Origin: Holosporales bacterium
GTDB lineage: Bacteria; Pseudomonadota; Alphaproteobacteria; RUG11792
Direction: 5' to 3'
Assembly (NCBI GenBank): GCA_031262205.1
Contig: JAISID010000080.1
Location: 1 to 16,993 of the forward strand
Length of the DNA stretch: 16,993 nt
A model generated the notes under the pieces. The model saw only the letters and a list, made by a program, of their open reading frames with translations, was not told where the DNA came from and did no database searches. Below, in pieces: positions 1-6,723 of the stretch. Made by a program: the position numbers and the translations under genes. The stretch's first letter is position 1. Each line of letters opens with the position of its first letter.

Positions 1-69
1 GGCGGCTTGTTCGGCTTCGCCGAACCCGAGCTTCGCAGCTCGGCCGCAGTTAATACTGCGGAAGCCGCC
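1..69. repeat. GC-rich perfect cloverleaf (four-way junction) palindromic element
   Basis: All 69 bases form a gap-free cloverleaf. The outer stem is 1-8 with 62-69 (GGCGGCTT/AAGCCGCC). Three 7-bp hairpins abut inside it: 9-15/19-25 with loop TTC, 26-32/37-43 with loop TCGC, and 44-50/55-61 with loop TAAT. No base is unpaired at the junction. It lacks tRNA consensus positions, so it is not a tRNA. The GC-rich composition contrasts with the AT-rich flank. It may be a palindromic mobile repeat, a cruciform or an RNA structure; the outer stem may extend upstream of the window. Confidence 0.75.
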
Positions 70-400
70 GCCCTCTCAAAAATGAAATTTTAAAAGGTTA
101 ATATAGAACTTTAAGATTCACTAAATAATTCCCTTGCTTTTTAAAAGGAAATTACCCCCTGGTTATAATGTCAAGGCATGCTTTGCTTCTTCCATAAAGA
201 TCGTACTTTAAAAGTCATAACTACACGAGCGCTATTAACATATCTATAAACTCTTAGAAACTTTAGAGAATCTTTACGTTAAGGACGTTTCCTCTAAGAA
301 TAGTTTTTCGCTTCTCTTTATTTTAAAACGGGGCGCGTGGTTATAAGTAGCTATAATAAGTGATAAAATATTCCAAACGTCGTTTTGGCGAGAAACAAAA
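70..400. other. Gene-free spacer upstream of the NUDIX gene
   Basis: No coding frame is convincing here. The stretch is AT-rich. A TATAAT hexamer at 352-357 could be the -10 element for the NUDIX gene, but no good -35 lies 16-18 bases upstream. An imperfect inverted pair (about 250-260 with 288-299) could form a weak hairpin. The sequence at 277-293 resembles the dispersed intergenic repeat found elsewhere in the window, but only loosely. Confidence 0.4.
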
Positions 401-955
401 ATGCATGGAAAAAAGTTATTAGACTTATTAGAAAACTACAACCCGACGGACGAAGGCGAAATCTATAGTAAACAACGGCTTCTAAGTTTCCTAAAGGAAG
501 AGCCGAATTGCTTTAAACGCGAAAACAAAGCGGGTCATTTTACGGGGTCGTGTTGGTTAGAAAACTGCGACGGAACTAAATTTTTGCTTACGAAACATAA
601 GAAACTAGGAGTTTGGTGGAAACTCGGCGGCCATGCCGACGGCGATCCCGATATCTTGAACGTTTCCATACGAGAAGCCGTTGAAGAATCCGGATTGAAA
701 AAGATAAAACCAGTATCCTATGAGATATTCGACGCGGATTATCTCGTAAGCCCCGCGTATAAAGAAGTCCCCGCCCATTATCATTACGACGTCACCTTTT
801 TGCTAAGAGCCTACGACAAGGATGAAAAAATACAAATTTCAGACGAATCGGACGATCTAAAATGGTTTGAAGAACCGCCGCTAGACGACGGCAGCGAATT
901 GGCCAGGGCGTTCGTATTGAAAAGAACTTTTGAAAAATGGAAACGGTTGCGATGA
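401..955 (+). CDS. NUDIX hydrolase
   Basis: 184-residue cytosolic protein expected to hydrolyse a nucleoside diphosphate linked to another moiety; the substrate cannot be read from sequence. The Nudix box starts at G77 and ends with REAVEESGL at 91-99, which holds the metal-binding glutamates. The box reads GGHADGDPD, a variant seen in many bacterial members. The conserved Glu between the first Gly and the Arg is replaced by Pro83, while the catalytic REXXEE core is intact. An N-terminal helical region of about 45 residues precedes the fold. The ATG at 401 has only a weak upstream purine stretch (GGCGAGAAA). It stands alone, with non-coding DNA on both sides. Family assignment is firm; physiological role is unknown. 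Confidence 0.88.
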   Translation: MHGKKLLDLLENYNPTDEGEIYSKQRLLSFLKEEPNCFKRENKAGHFTGSCWLENCDGTKFLLTKHKKLGVWWKLGGHADGDPDILNVSIREAVEESGLKKIKPVSYEIFDADYLVSPAYKEVPAHYHYDVTFLLRAYDKDEKIQISDESDDLKWFEEPPLDDGSELARAFVLKRTFEKWKRLR

Positions 956-1128
956 ATCTCGCGGCATATTCTACTGTCGACTGTTTTTAGAAACAAACAG
1001 CGTCTTGGCAATTTATCGTTTACCGCAAGCAAGACGGGTTATTATATTTCTGAATATCGCTCTCTGCGTAGTTGCTTGCGGCTATGCTTTTTTCAGGCGT
1101 TGGCAATACCTCTTCGAAGAGGAGACAT
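956..1128. repeat. Cluster of short palindromes downstream of the NUDIX gene
   Basis: Several separate stem-loops lie here. CTGTTT/AAACAG pairs at 981-986/995-1000, just after the NUDIX stop, but without a T-run. CCGCAAGCAA at 1023-1032 pairs perfectly with TTGCTTGCGG at 1072-1081, with an inner ATATT/AATAT hairpin between. CCTCTTCGAAGAGG at 1109-1122 is a perfect 14-bp palindrome. No ORF here looks protein-coding. The structures may belong to one composite repeat together with the inverted repeat that follows. Confidence 0.55.
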
Positions 1129-1290
1129 ATCCTATAACATTTCTCTTTTGGCTCACTCGATTATACCGATTTATCACGCGTAACTTGTCAAGGGACGCTT
1201 CGCTTTGCGCTCGCTCTATAGCCCTTGACAAGTCGCTTTATAAATCAGTCGAGATATCCTCGTTCCAAAAGATAAATATTATTATAGGAA
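1129..1290. repeat. Large imperfect inverted repeat (MITE-like)
   Basis: The left arm (1129-1194) matches the reverse complement of the right arm (1222-1290) with a few indels. The inner 12 bp are perfect (ACTTGTCAAGGG at 1183-1194 with CCCTTGACAAGT at 1222-1233). Further out, GATTTAT/ATAAATC, CTCGA/TCGAG, CTTTTGG/CCAAAAG and TCCTATAA/TTATAGGA pair in the same order. The loop is 1195-1221. No transposase is nearby. A non-autonomous mobile element or a long RNA hairpin would both fit. Confidence 0.65.
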
Positions 1291-1549
1291 GGTTTACGTC
1301 TTATAGTTCTGGTTACTTGTTGTTAACGTCGGTATTCTAGATTCTAGAGAGGAGCGCTTTTGAGGCTACAAATTAATGGAATAGTGCCTCTAGATGGAAG
1401 ATCATTCATGATGTATTGCTAAATATGTTGCTAAAATTATATAGTAATATATAAGTATACTTAAAGTAATAAATCATAAAATCCACATATTACTACTAAA
1501 TTGTGTTTTATTATTACCGCTAATCATCGGAGAATGATTTCAAAATTTG
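1291..1549. other. AT-rich non-coding stretch before parS
   Basis: No gene is supported. About 1419-1520 is strongly AT-rich, a composition that can favour DNA unwinding. AAATCCACA at about 1477-1485 is two mismatches from the DnaA box TTATCCACA, so I do not call a DnaA box. Confidence 0.35.
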
Positions 1550-1553
1550 AAAA

Positions 1554-1569
1554 TGTTTCACGTGAAACA
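1554..1569. promoter_or_regulatory. parS: parS centromere site (ParB binding site)
   Basis: TGTTTCACGTGAAACA is a perfect 16-bp palindrome identical to the well-known bacterial parS consensus (TGTTNCACGTGAAACA). It sits inside a larger perfect 24-bp palindrome (1550-1573) with A/T flanks. ParB binds parS, spreads by CTP-dependent clamping and loads condensin to segregate the origin region. In most bacteria, including alphaproteobacteria, parS sites cluster near oriC, so this window is probably origin-proximal. No parA or parB gene lies in the window. Confidence 0.85.
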
Positions 1570-1573
1570 TTTT

Positions 1574-1923
1574 TGTTTTTTCAAAAATAATATCCCTAGC
1601 GTTTCGCGCCTATAACCAGCTCGGTTAGCGACGATTTTTGGCTATTCTCAGCTGCCTTTATGTATAGCCGTCATTTTTATTATAGCTTTACAAAATTATT
1701 ACTTAACAAATTAAAGTATATAAAATTTATTACTTTATATATACTTATAAATTCTCCATTTATACAAATTCTAATCTTGCCCCATATGAATCTCTTATAT
1801 TTCCCTCGTAATCCGAACAGGGCGTCATTGAAAGCGCAATAAAATGATTTCAACGAAAAGTTCTATTAATATAAACTATAAAGAACAAAGCGTCAATACG
1901 CCGCCGCTTTAGGAATTTTATAG
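1574..1923. other. AT-rich spacer between parS and metN
   Basis: No convincing gene. GGCTAT (1640-1645) and ATAGCC (1664-1669) form an inverted pair. Just before metN, AAAGCG (1887-1892) can pair with CGCTTT (1905-1910), while GCGT (1890-1893) can alternatively pair with ACGC (1898-1901); the two pairings exclude each other and precede the AGGA ribosome site. TATAAA repeats near 1870-1880 could be a -10 element, with no clear -35. Confidence 0.35.
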
Positions 1924-2919
1924 GTGATTGTTTTAGAAAAAATAACAAAGAGCTACAACGGATTGCAAGTTCTCAACGACATATCGCTAGAGATACAACC
2001 GAACGTCATACATGGAATTATCGGGAAAAGCGGAGCGGGCAAATCAACTCTTTTAAGACTACTGAGTCTTCTTGATGCCCCGGATAGCGGGGAAATTTTT
2101 TTCAACGGCGACAGAGTGGATAATCTGAAAGGAAAGGAACTCTTAAATCGTCGGCGTCAATTTGGAATGATATTCCAGAACTTCAATCTTTTTTCTTCGC
2201 GAAACGTTTTTCGCAACGTAGCTTATCCTCTTGAAATCGCCGGCCAAGACAAAAAGACTATCAAGAACAGAGTATGCGAACTACTGGATTTAGTCGGGCT
2301 GTCGGACAAAGTCGACTATTCTATAAGCAAACTTTCCGGCGGGCAAAAACAACGCGTAGCCATTGCCAGAGCATTGGCAAATTATCCAAAATTTCTATTC
2401 TGCGACGAAGCCACAAGCGCTCTTGATCCGCAAACGACTTTATCCATTCTTCAACTAATAAAAGACATACGAAATAAAATAGGGCTAACGGTAGTGATGA
2501 TAACCCATCAAATGGAGGTCGTAAAAGAGACGTGCGACTACGCGTCGGTAATAGACGATGGAAAAGTTATCGAGAGCGACACCGTAAAAAATTTGGTCGG
2601 TTTTCCGCATACGAAAATTGCGAGAGAGTTTATATCGACGTTAAATCCGTTCGAGGAAAAAGCCCTTAAGAAACTTTCTCATAATTCGATTAAATGCCGC
2701 TTACATTTCGGAAGCAAATCGGCCACGAAACCAATTTTGTCGCAATTAATAAAAGAGCAGCAACTCGACATAAACATTTTATCAGGCTCGATGCGCACCG
2801 TAAACGACGAGCCGTTTGGAGAACTAGTGTTGGAATTTATCAGTCCTGCGGATAATTTAGACGTCGCTATAGAGAAATTAGAATCGCAGGGAATAACGTT
2901 GGAGAGGCTGGATGTTTAG
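1924..2919 (+). CDS. metN: Methionine ABC transporter ATP-binding protein MetN
   Basis: 331-residue ATPase that powers D/L-methionine uptake with MetI and MetQ. Visible motifs: Walker A GKSGAGKST (34-42), Q-loop Gln85, ABC signature LSGGQ (137-141), Walker B ending in D161-E162, and switch His195. The segment from about 258 to the end is the NIL domain, an ACT-like fold that binds methionine and inhibits transport when the cell is replete. Full length for the family. Translation starts at GTG 1924, with AGGA about ten bases upstream. It is the first gene of metNIQ and overlaps metI by 8 nt. A mutually exclusive hairpin pair just upstream could control expression, but no known SAM riboswitch is recognisable. 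The complete operon supports specificity for methionine rather than another amino acid. Confidence 0.95.
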   Translation: MIVLEKITKSYNGLQVLNDISLEIQPNVIHGIIGKSGAGKSTLLRLLSLLDAPDSGEIFFNGDRVDNLKGKELLNRRRQFGMIFQNFNLFSSRNVFRNVAYPLEIAGQDKKTIKNRVCELLDLVGLSDKVDYSISKLSGGQKQRVAIARALANYPKFLFCDEATSALDPQTTLSILQLIKDIRNKIGLTVVMITHQMEVVKETCDYASVIDDGKVIESDTVKNLVGFPHTKIAREFISTLNPFEEKALKKLSHNSIKCRLHFGSKSATKPILSQLIKEQQLDINILSGSMRTVNDEPFGELVLEFISPADNLDVAIEKLESQGITLERLDV

Positions 2920-3577
2920 CGACGCGATACAAATGTTAATAGAGCCTACTTTTAGCACTATTTATATGGTAGTCGGTTCGACTATCGTTTCATTGCTTTT
3001 GGGGGTTCCTCTTGGAATACTTCTTTGCGTAACGTCGGCGGGGAATTTGATTCCCAAGCCTATGTTAAACAACATATTGGGAAGAGTTATAAACATACTT
3101 CGCTCGTTCCCGTTTATTATATTGATGATACTTGCATTCCCTCTATCTCGCTGGATTGTAGGCACAAGCATTGGAACTACGGCGGCAATCGTTCCGCTAT
3201 CCGTAGCGGCCGCTCCTTTCGTCGCAAGAATAATCGAGACAGCGTTAAAAGAAGTCAATCCCGAGTTAATTCAAGCTGCGAAAGCAATGTGTTCCAGTAA
3301 TATGCAGATTATCTTTAAAGCTATGATCCCAGAGGCTTACCCTTCGCTTGTTTCGGGCGTAACGTTAACGATAATAAACATAATAGGATATTCGGCTATG
3401 TCTGGAGCCGTAGGAGGCGGAGGACTCGGCGACGTTGCGATCCGCTACGGGTATCAAAGATTTCGAGTCGACATAATGATAGGCGCAGTATTCGCCATTA
3501 TTCTTATGGTGGAGCTAACTCAGTTTCTGGGCGATAGAATAGTCGGCAATATAATGAAGAAAAGAGGACTTATATGA
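2912..3577 (+). CDS. metI: Methionine ABC transporter permease MetI
   Basis: 221-residue inner-membrane permease, the usual size for MetI, which works as a homodimer. Hydrophobic spans lie at about 15-40, 58-80, 86-108, 148-172 and 185-208. The cytoplasmic coupling (EAA) loop is at about 118-142, with QAAKAMCSSNMQIIFKAMIP as its core, and docks on MetN. The glycine-rich GAVGGGGLGD segment (165-174) is typical of the family. The start overlaps the end of metN by 8 nt and its stop overlaps metQ in an ATGA, so the three proteins are likely translationally coupled and made in matched amounts. Confidence 0.95.
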   Translation: MFSDAIQMLIEPTFSTIYMVVGSTIVSLLLGVPLGILLCVTSAGNLIPKPMLNNILGRVINILRSFPFIILMILAFPLSRWIVGTSIGTTAAIVPLSVAAAPFVARIIETALKEVNPELIQAAKAMCSSNMQIIFKAMIPEAYPSLVSGVTLTIINIIGYSAMSGAVGGGGLGDVAIRYGYQRFRVDIMIGAVFAIILMVELTQFLGDRIVGNIMKKRGLI

Positions 3578-4374
3578 AATTGGGAAAACTAATCCTGAAC
3601 GTGTTTAGTTTGCTGGGCTTTTTGTTTGCTATAAACGGCGTTCCAGGCGGCGTTTGCGAGAAATTGAAAATAGGAGCGTCGCCCACGCCCCATGCGGAGA
3701 TTTTGAATTTCGTGAAAAGCGAGTTAGAAAAAGAAGGCGTCGAACTTGAAATAATAGAGTTTACCGACTATATTACGCCCAATATAGCATTGGGAGACAA
3801 GCAACTAGACGCAAACTTTTTTCAACATAAACCGTATTTAGATAATTTCGCAAAAGAGCGCGACATCGCTCTCATTTCTCTGGGGACAATTCATATAGAG
3901 CCTATGGGGCTTTATTCCAAAAAGATAAAGAATATTAAAGAGCTTAAAGAAGGAGCGATTATAGCTATTCCAAACGATCCCACAAACGAAGGCAGGGCTT
4001 TGCTATTGCTTCAATCGAGCGGCCTTATTAAATTAAGGCCGAACGCGGGATTTGAATGTACTCCGCTCGATATTGTAAGCAATCCTAAAAATCTTAAATT
4101 CAAAGAGTTGGAAGCCGCTCAATTGCCGCGCGTTCTAGACGACGTCGACGGGGCGATTATAAACGGACATTACGCCATCGAGGCAAAATTAAATCCCTTA
4201 AAAAACGCATTGCTTTTAGAAAAAAGCAACTCGCCTTATGCAAACGTCGTAGCCGTACGCTTGGAAGCTAAGGACGATCCAGGGGTTCAAAAACTTATGA
4301 AGGCGTTAAAATCAGACAAAGTAAGACAATATATCATCAATACATATAAGGGCGGCGTTATCCCTACATTTTAG
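3574..4374 (+). CDS. metQ: Methionine-binding protein MetQ (NlpA family)
   Basis: 266-residue periplasmic binding protein that delivers methionine to MetNI. Family hallmarks are ASPTPHAEIL (35-44), DANFFQHKPYLDNF (79-92) and a TNEGRALLLLQSSG segment in the middle. A signal peptide covers about residues 1-27. Cys28 could be a lipid-anchor site, as in E. coli MetQ, but the preceding residues are Gly-Gly-Val, which is not a standard lipobox, so it may instead be cleaved by signal peptidase I or stay membrane-anchored. It is coupled to metI by an ATGA overlap and is the last gene of the operon. No clear terminator follows; only a weak AAATCG/CGATTT pair is visible. Confidence 0.93.
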   Translation: MKLGKLILNVFSLLGFLFAINGVPGGVCEKLKIGASPTPHAEILNFVKSELEKEGVELEIIEFTDYITPNIALGDKQLDANFFQHKPYLDNFAKERDIALISLGTIHIEPMGLYSKKIKNIKELKEGAIIAIPNDPTNEGRALLLLQSSGLIKLRPNAGFECTPLDIVSNPKNLKFKELEAAQLPRVLDDVDGAIINGHYAIEAKLNPLKNALLLEKSNSPYANVVAVRLEAKDDPGVQKLMKALKSDKVRQYIINTYKGGVIPTF

Positions 4375-4471
4375 TTTGGAAAATCGTTTTGAACGTCTTA
4401 AGGGCGATTTCTAAACTTGAAGTAGTAGTTGCGTATTGGAAATTCAGCTAAAATAAGCGCGCTGATCTTAC

Positions 4472-4545
4472 CGATTAGAATTGATTGGCTGTAAATGAGG
4501 TTTTTATGACGTTGGAGGATGATTCCATTGTCAAATAAATATGGG
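4472..4545 (+). repeat. Dispersed intergenic repeat, copy A
   Basis: The first 29 bases match 9875-9903 with two mismatches (shared core ATTAGAATTGATT and GCTGTAAATGAGG). After a short spacer of different length the match resumes at ACGTTG-N4-ATGATTCC (4509-4526) and continues weakly into an AATAAAT/GGG segment. Similarity may begin upstream at about 4445. Confidence 0.65.
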
Positions 4546-4579
4546 CGTTGAAAATCATCCCCTCGCATACAGTAACGGT

Positions 4580-4615
4580 TTTATAAGCGCAATCTTATAA
4601 ATAGATTGTTATAAA
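4580..4615. repeat. Long AT-rich hairpin
   Basis: TTTATAA (4580-4586) pairs with TTATAAA (4609-4615) and CAATCT (4590-4595) pairs with AGATTG (4603-4608). This leaves a one-sided GCG bulge and a 7-nt loop, a 13-bp stem. It has no T-run, so it is not a classic terminator. Confidence 0.6.
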
Positions 4616-4626
4616 CTTCTTTGTGT

Positions 4627-4664
4627 GAATCTATTTGCTCTACTACACGTTAAAGGATGATTCC
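4627..4664 (+). repeat. Dispersed intergenic repeat, copy B (divergent)
   Basis: Starts with GAATCTATTTGCTCTA, similar to GAATTGATTGGCTGTA of copy A, and ends with ACGTTAAAGGATGATTCC (4647-4664). The core spacing RCGTYR-N4-ATGATTC is the same as in copies A, C and D. Confidence 0.5.
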
Positions 4665-4740
4665 GTAGGTGCTTGTTATCGCGAGGCGCACCAAGTTTGG
4701 TTTTAGTTTCAATTAACTCTACACTTTACTCTTTTTCTAC

Positions 4741-4748
4741 TATAGAAT
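4741..4748 (+). promoter_or_regulatory. Possible -10 element for tRNA-Leu
   Basis: TATAGAAT lies 11-18 bases before the mature 5' end, a suitable place for a short-leader promoter. TTAACT at 4713-4718 is a poor -35 and the spacing is long, so this rests mainly on position. Confidence 0.3.
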
Positions 4749-4758
4749 CGGATTGTGT

Positions 4759-4845
4759 GCCCGGGTGGCGGAATTGGTAGACGCGCGCGCTTCAGGTGCG
4801 TGTGGAGGCGACTTCGTGGAAGTTCGAGTCTTCTTCCGGGCACCA
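4759..4845 (+). tRNA. tRNA-Leu (anticodon CAG)
   Basis: An 87-nt class II tRNA with encoded CCA (4843-4845). The acceptor GCCCGGG (4759-4765) pairs with TCCGGGC (4835-4841), with one G-U. The D-arm contains GAATTGGTAGA. The anticodon stem CGCGC/GCGTG encloses loop TTCAGGT with anticodon CAG at 4793-4795, reading CUG. A long variable arm precedes the T-arm with loop TTCGAGT. The discriminator base is A, as expected for leucine. Confidence 0.95.
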
Positions 4846-5002
4846 TTTTAGTTTTAAAGAAAACGTCTCTTTGCGTAAAATACAGACTTATCCTCCAACA
4901 CTGCTGCAAGCAGCGACTATGACTTGGCCGGAGAGAAAGCCGTTGCCCTTTTAAATCCCAGCTAGTTACAAATGAAATCCTAAAAATTTTGTCGCATGAG
5001 CG

Positions 5003-6721
5003 TCAAATTAGGAGAGTATTTTCCTTCAGCCAGTTTGAGGTTATGGAATCCTTTTGGAACATTTCGCGGAACTTTTCGTAAGTCGTTTTGTGATAATTAT
5101 TAAGCCAATTTAATTCTGAAGCGTTAAGCATTTCCTTTTTTATTAGCTTTCTACAAAACGGTATAAAGTTCATTGTTTCGAATTCAATATGTTCAGGGTT
5201 TTTGTCCGAGCATTTAGTTAAAACCATGTTTTCTATTCTTATGCCAAGGTCTTTAAGATATATTCCCGGCTCTATGGTTATCGTCATATTCTCTGTGATA
5301 TTCTCGTTGGAATTTGGGGAAATTGAAGGATGTTCATGGACGTTTCCAAAATTTCCGACTCCATGTCCGGTGCCAAAGCGGTAATCGAATCCTTCTTTCC
5401 AAACCCAAAATCTTGCGATTGAATCTAAGCGGCAAGCCCTAGTTTTATTTGGAAACTTTGCTGTGGAAAACATGACGAGGGATTTCAGTAGCGTCGTGTA
5501 AATAGTTTTTAACTCGTCGCTGGGGTTGTCTCCTCTATAAATAGTCCTGGTCATATCGGTTGTTGAGTTTTTGAAATGCGCTCCCGCGTCGAACAAGAAT
5601 AAACCGTCCGAATCGATTTTGCAGTTTCCTAAGGTTTTGGGATCATAGTGAACCATAGCCGTGTTATTTCCGAAAGAGGATATTGTGTTGAAGCTCAAAC
5701 CGATAAACGTTTCGTTTTTCCGCAATTCGTTTTCAAATAGATCGCTAACGTCGATTTCCGTAGTACGTTCGCAGGTTTCGCTGTACGCTAGGGCTTTTAT
5801 AAAAGCAATTGAAGTAAGTTCCGCCGCTTTTTTTTGATTCCTTATTTCAACGGGATTTTTTACAGCCTCGAAACCGCCGTAGAAAACGCGGGATTGTCGT
5901 ATTGAAAATCCATTGTTTTGCATGATTATTGGGAAATGAACAAACGTGGTTTGAAAGTCGCAATTAATAATTGTTTTATCGATAGACTTAATAGTTTCTT
6001 TAAATTTATCTAAACGAATAAAATCGAAATCTTCTGTTTTTTCCGTTAGTTCCAAATCGCAGAAAATTATAGGTTTTTGCGATTTCTGGATAAGGGCGAC
6101 GCAAACGGGAAGAACGCATTTGTCTTCTGTGATCTTTGCGAGCCTTAGTCCAAAAATCCATCCTATTATTGATTTTTCCGTTAATAAAACGGCTTCTTTA
6201 TTATTCAGTGTGTCTTTAATACGATTTATTCGATCTAAGCGTGTTTCTCCAGTATCGTTTTCATCCATTAAAAATAATTTGACGTTTGAGACTTCATTCT
6301 CTCCAAACGGCGTTTTGTCCAATACTTTTATTTTGAATCCTAATTCGTCGGATAGTTTTAATATATCTAAATACGACTTATATGTTGAGGAAAATGGGCT
6401 GATAACTAACGTCTCTCCTTTTTTTACTAACTTTTTAATCATGCCGAAAACGTCTAATTCCGGATACATTCCAATTTCCCAAATCTTTCCGTCGGCTTGT
6501 TGAGCGGCTTGTTTTATATATCTGCCGTCTACGGAAAGAATCGCTTTATTTTGGGAGATAACGGCTCGTCCGTTTGAACCGGAAAATCCGGAAATATATT
6601 CTAACGTAGCCGTGTCGCGACTAAAATTTCCGAAGGAATTGTTCCTGGCAATTAATATGGCGTCCGCTCCGATTTCAGGGAGTTTAGCTCTTAAGTTGTT
6701 TAAGTTTTCGTTGTGATCCAT
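5003..6721 (-). CDS. Aminopeptidase P family (Xaa-Pro) metallopeptidase
   Basis: 572-residue cytosolic enzyme that should remove N-terminal residues preceding proline. The length fits the three-domain form: two creatinase-like N-terminal domains (about 1-140 and 155-310) and a C-terminal pita-bread M24 domain (about 315-525), followed by a short tail. Predicted dinuclear metal ligands are all present: Asp378 (LFDAG), Asp389 (TTDMTRT), His453 (GTGHGVG), Glu484 (TIEPGIY) and Glu497 (RIENMV). His358 (MVHY) and His462 (VHEHP) fit the catalytic histidines. ATG at 6721 has a strong AGGAG site inside the end of kdsA and lies 2 nt after the kdsA stop, so the two are one operon. A tiny stem (CGC-TCAT-GCG) followed by a short T-run straddles the stop and could be a weak terminator. 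Confidence 0.92.
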   Translation of the reverse strand: MDHNENLNNLRAKLPEIGADAILIARNNSFGNFSRDTATLEYISGFSGSNGRAVISQNKAILSVDGRYIKQAAQQADGKIWEIGMYPELDVFGMIKKLVKKGETLVISPFSSTYKSYLDILKLSDELGFKIKVLDKTPFGENEVSNVKLFLMDENDTGETRLDRINRIKDTLNNKEAVLLTEKSIIGWIFGLRLAKITEDKCVLPVCVALIQKSQKPIIFCDLELTEKTEDFDFIRLDKFKETIKSIDKTIINCDFQTTFVHFPIIMQNNGFSIRQSRVFYGGFEAVKNPVEIRNQKKAAELTSIAFIKALAYSETCERTTEIDVSDLFENELRKNETFIGLSFNTISSFGNNTAMVHYDPKTLGNCKIDSDGLFLFDAGAHFKNSTTDMTRTIYRGDNPSDELKTIYTTLLKSLVMFSTAKFPNKTRACRLDSIARFWVWKEGFDYRFGTGHGVGNFGNVHEHPSISPNSNENITENMTITIEPGIYLKDLGIRIENMVLTKCSDKNPEHIEFETMNFIPFCRKLIKKEMLNASELNWLNNYHKTTYEKFREMFQKDSITSNWLKENTLLI

Positions 6722-6723
6722 TT

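Larger units (their letters stand above)
4375..4758. other. Repeat-bearing spacer between metQ and tRNA-Leu
   Basis: No gene seen. The spacer carries two copies of a dispersed intergenic repeat (4472-4545 and 4627-4664), a strong AT-rich hairpin (4580-4615) and a short inverted pair GGATGATT/AATCATCC (4517-4524/4553-4560). The TATAGAAT at 4741-4748 could be the -10 for the tRNA. Confidence 0.5.

Noticed and set aside
1..69. tRNA-like gene from the cloverleaf shape
   Set aside because: Arm lengths, loop sizes and conserved tRNA bases (for example the TTCRA loop and GG in the D-loop) do not fit.
930..1340. 136-residue open frame overlapping the end of the NUDIX gene
   Set aside because: It runs through several perfect palindromes and the large inverted repeat, has no ribosome site, and its translation resembles no family.
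1477..1485. Possible DnaA box AAATCCACA near parS
   Set aside because: Two mismatches to the consensus and no cluster of boxes, so an origin cannot be claimed here.
1660..1842. 60-residue hydrophobic open frame before metN
   Set aside because: AT-rich DNA readily gives Ile/Leu/Tyr-rich frames; no ribosome site and no recognisable motif.
1860..1923. SAM-II riboswitch upstream of metN
   Set aside because: The conserved pseudoknot sequence blocks were not found; only simple short stems are visible.
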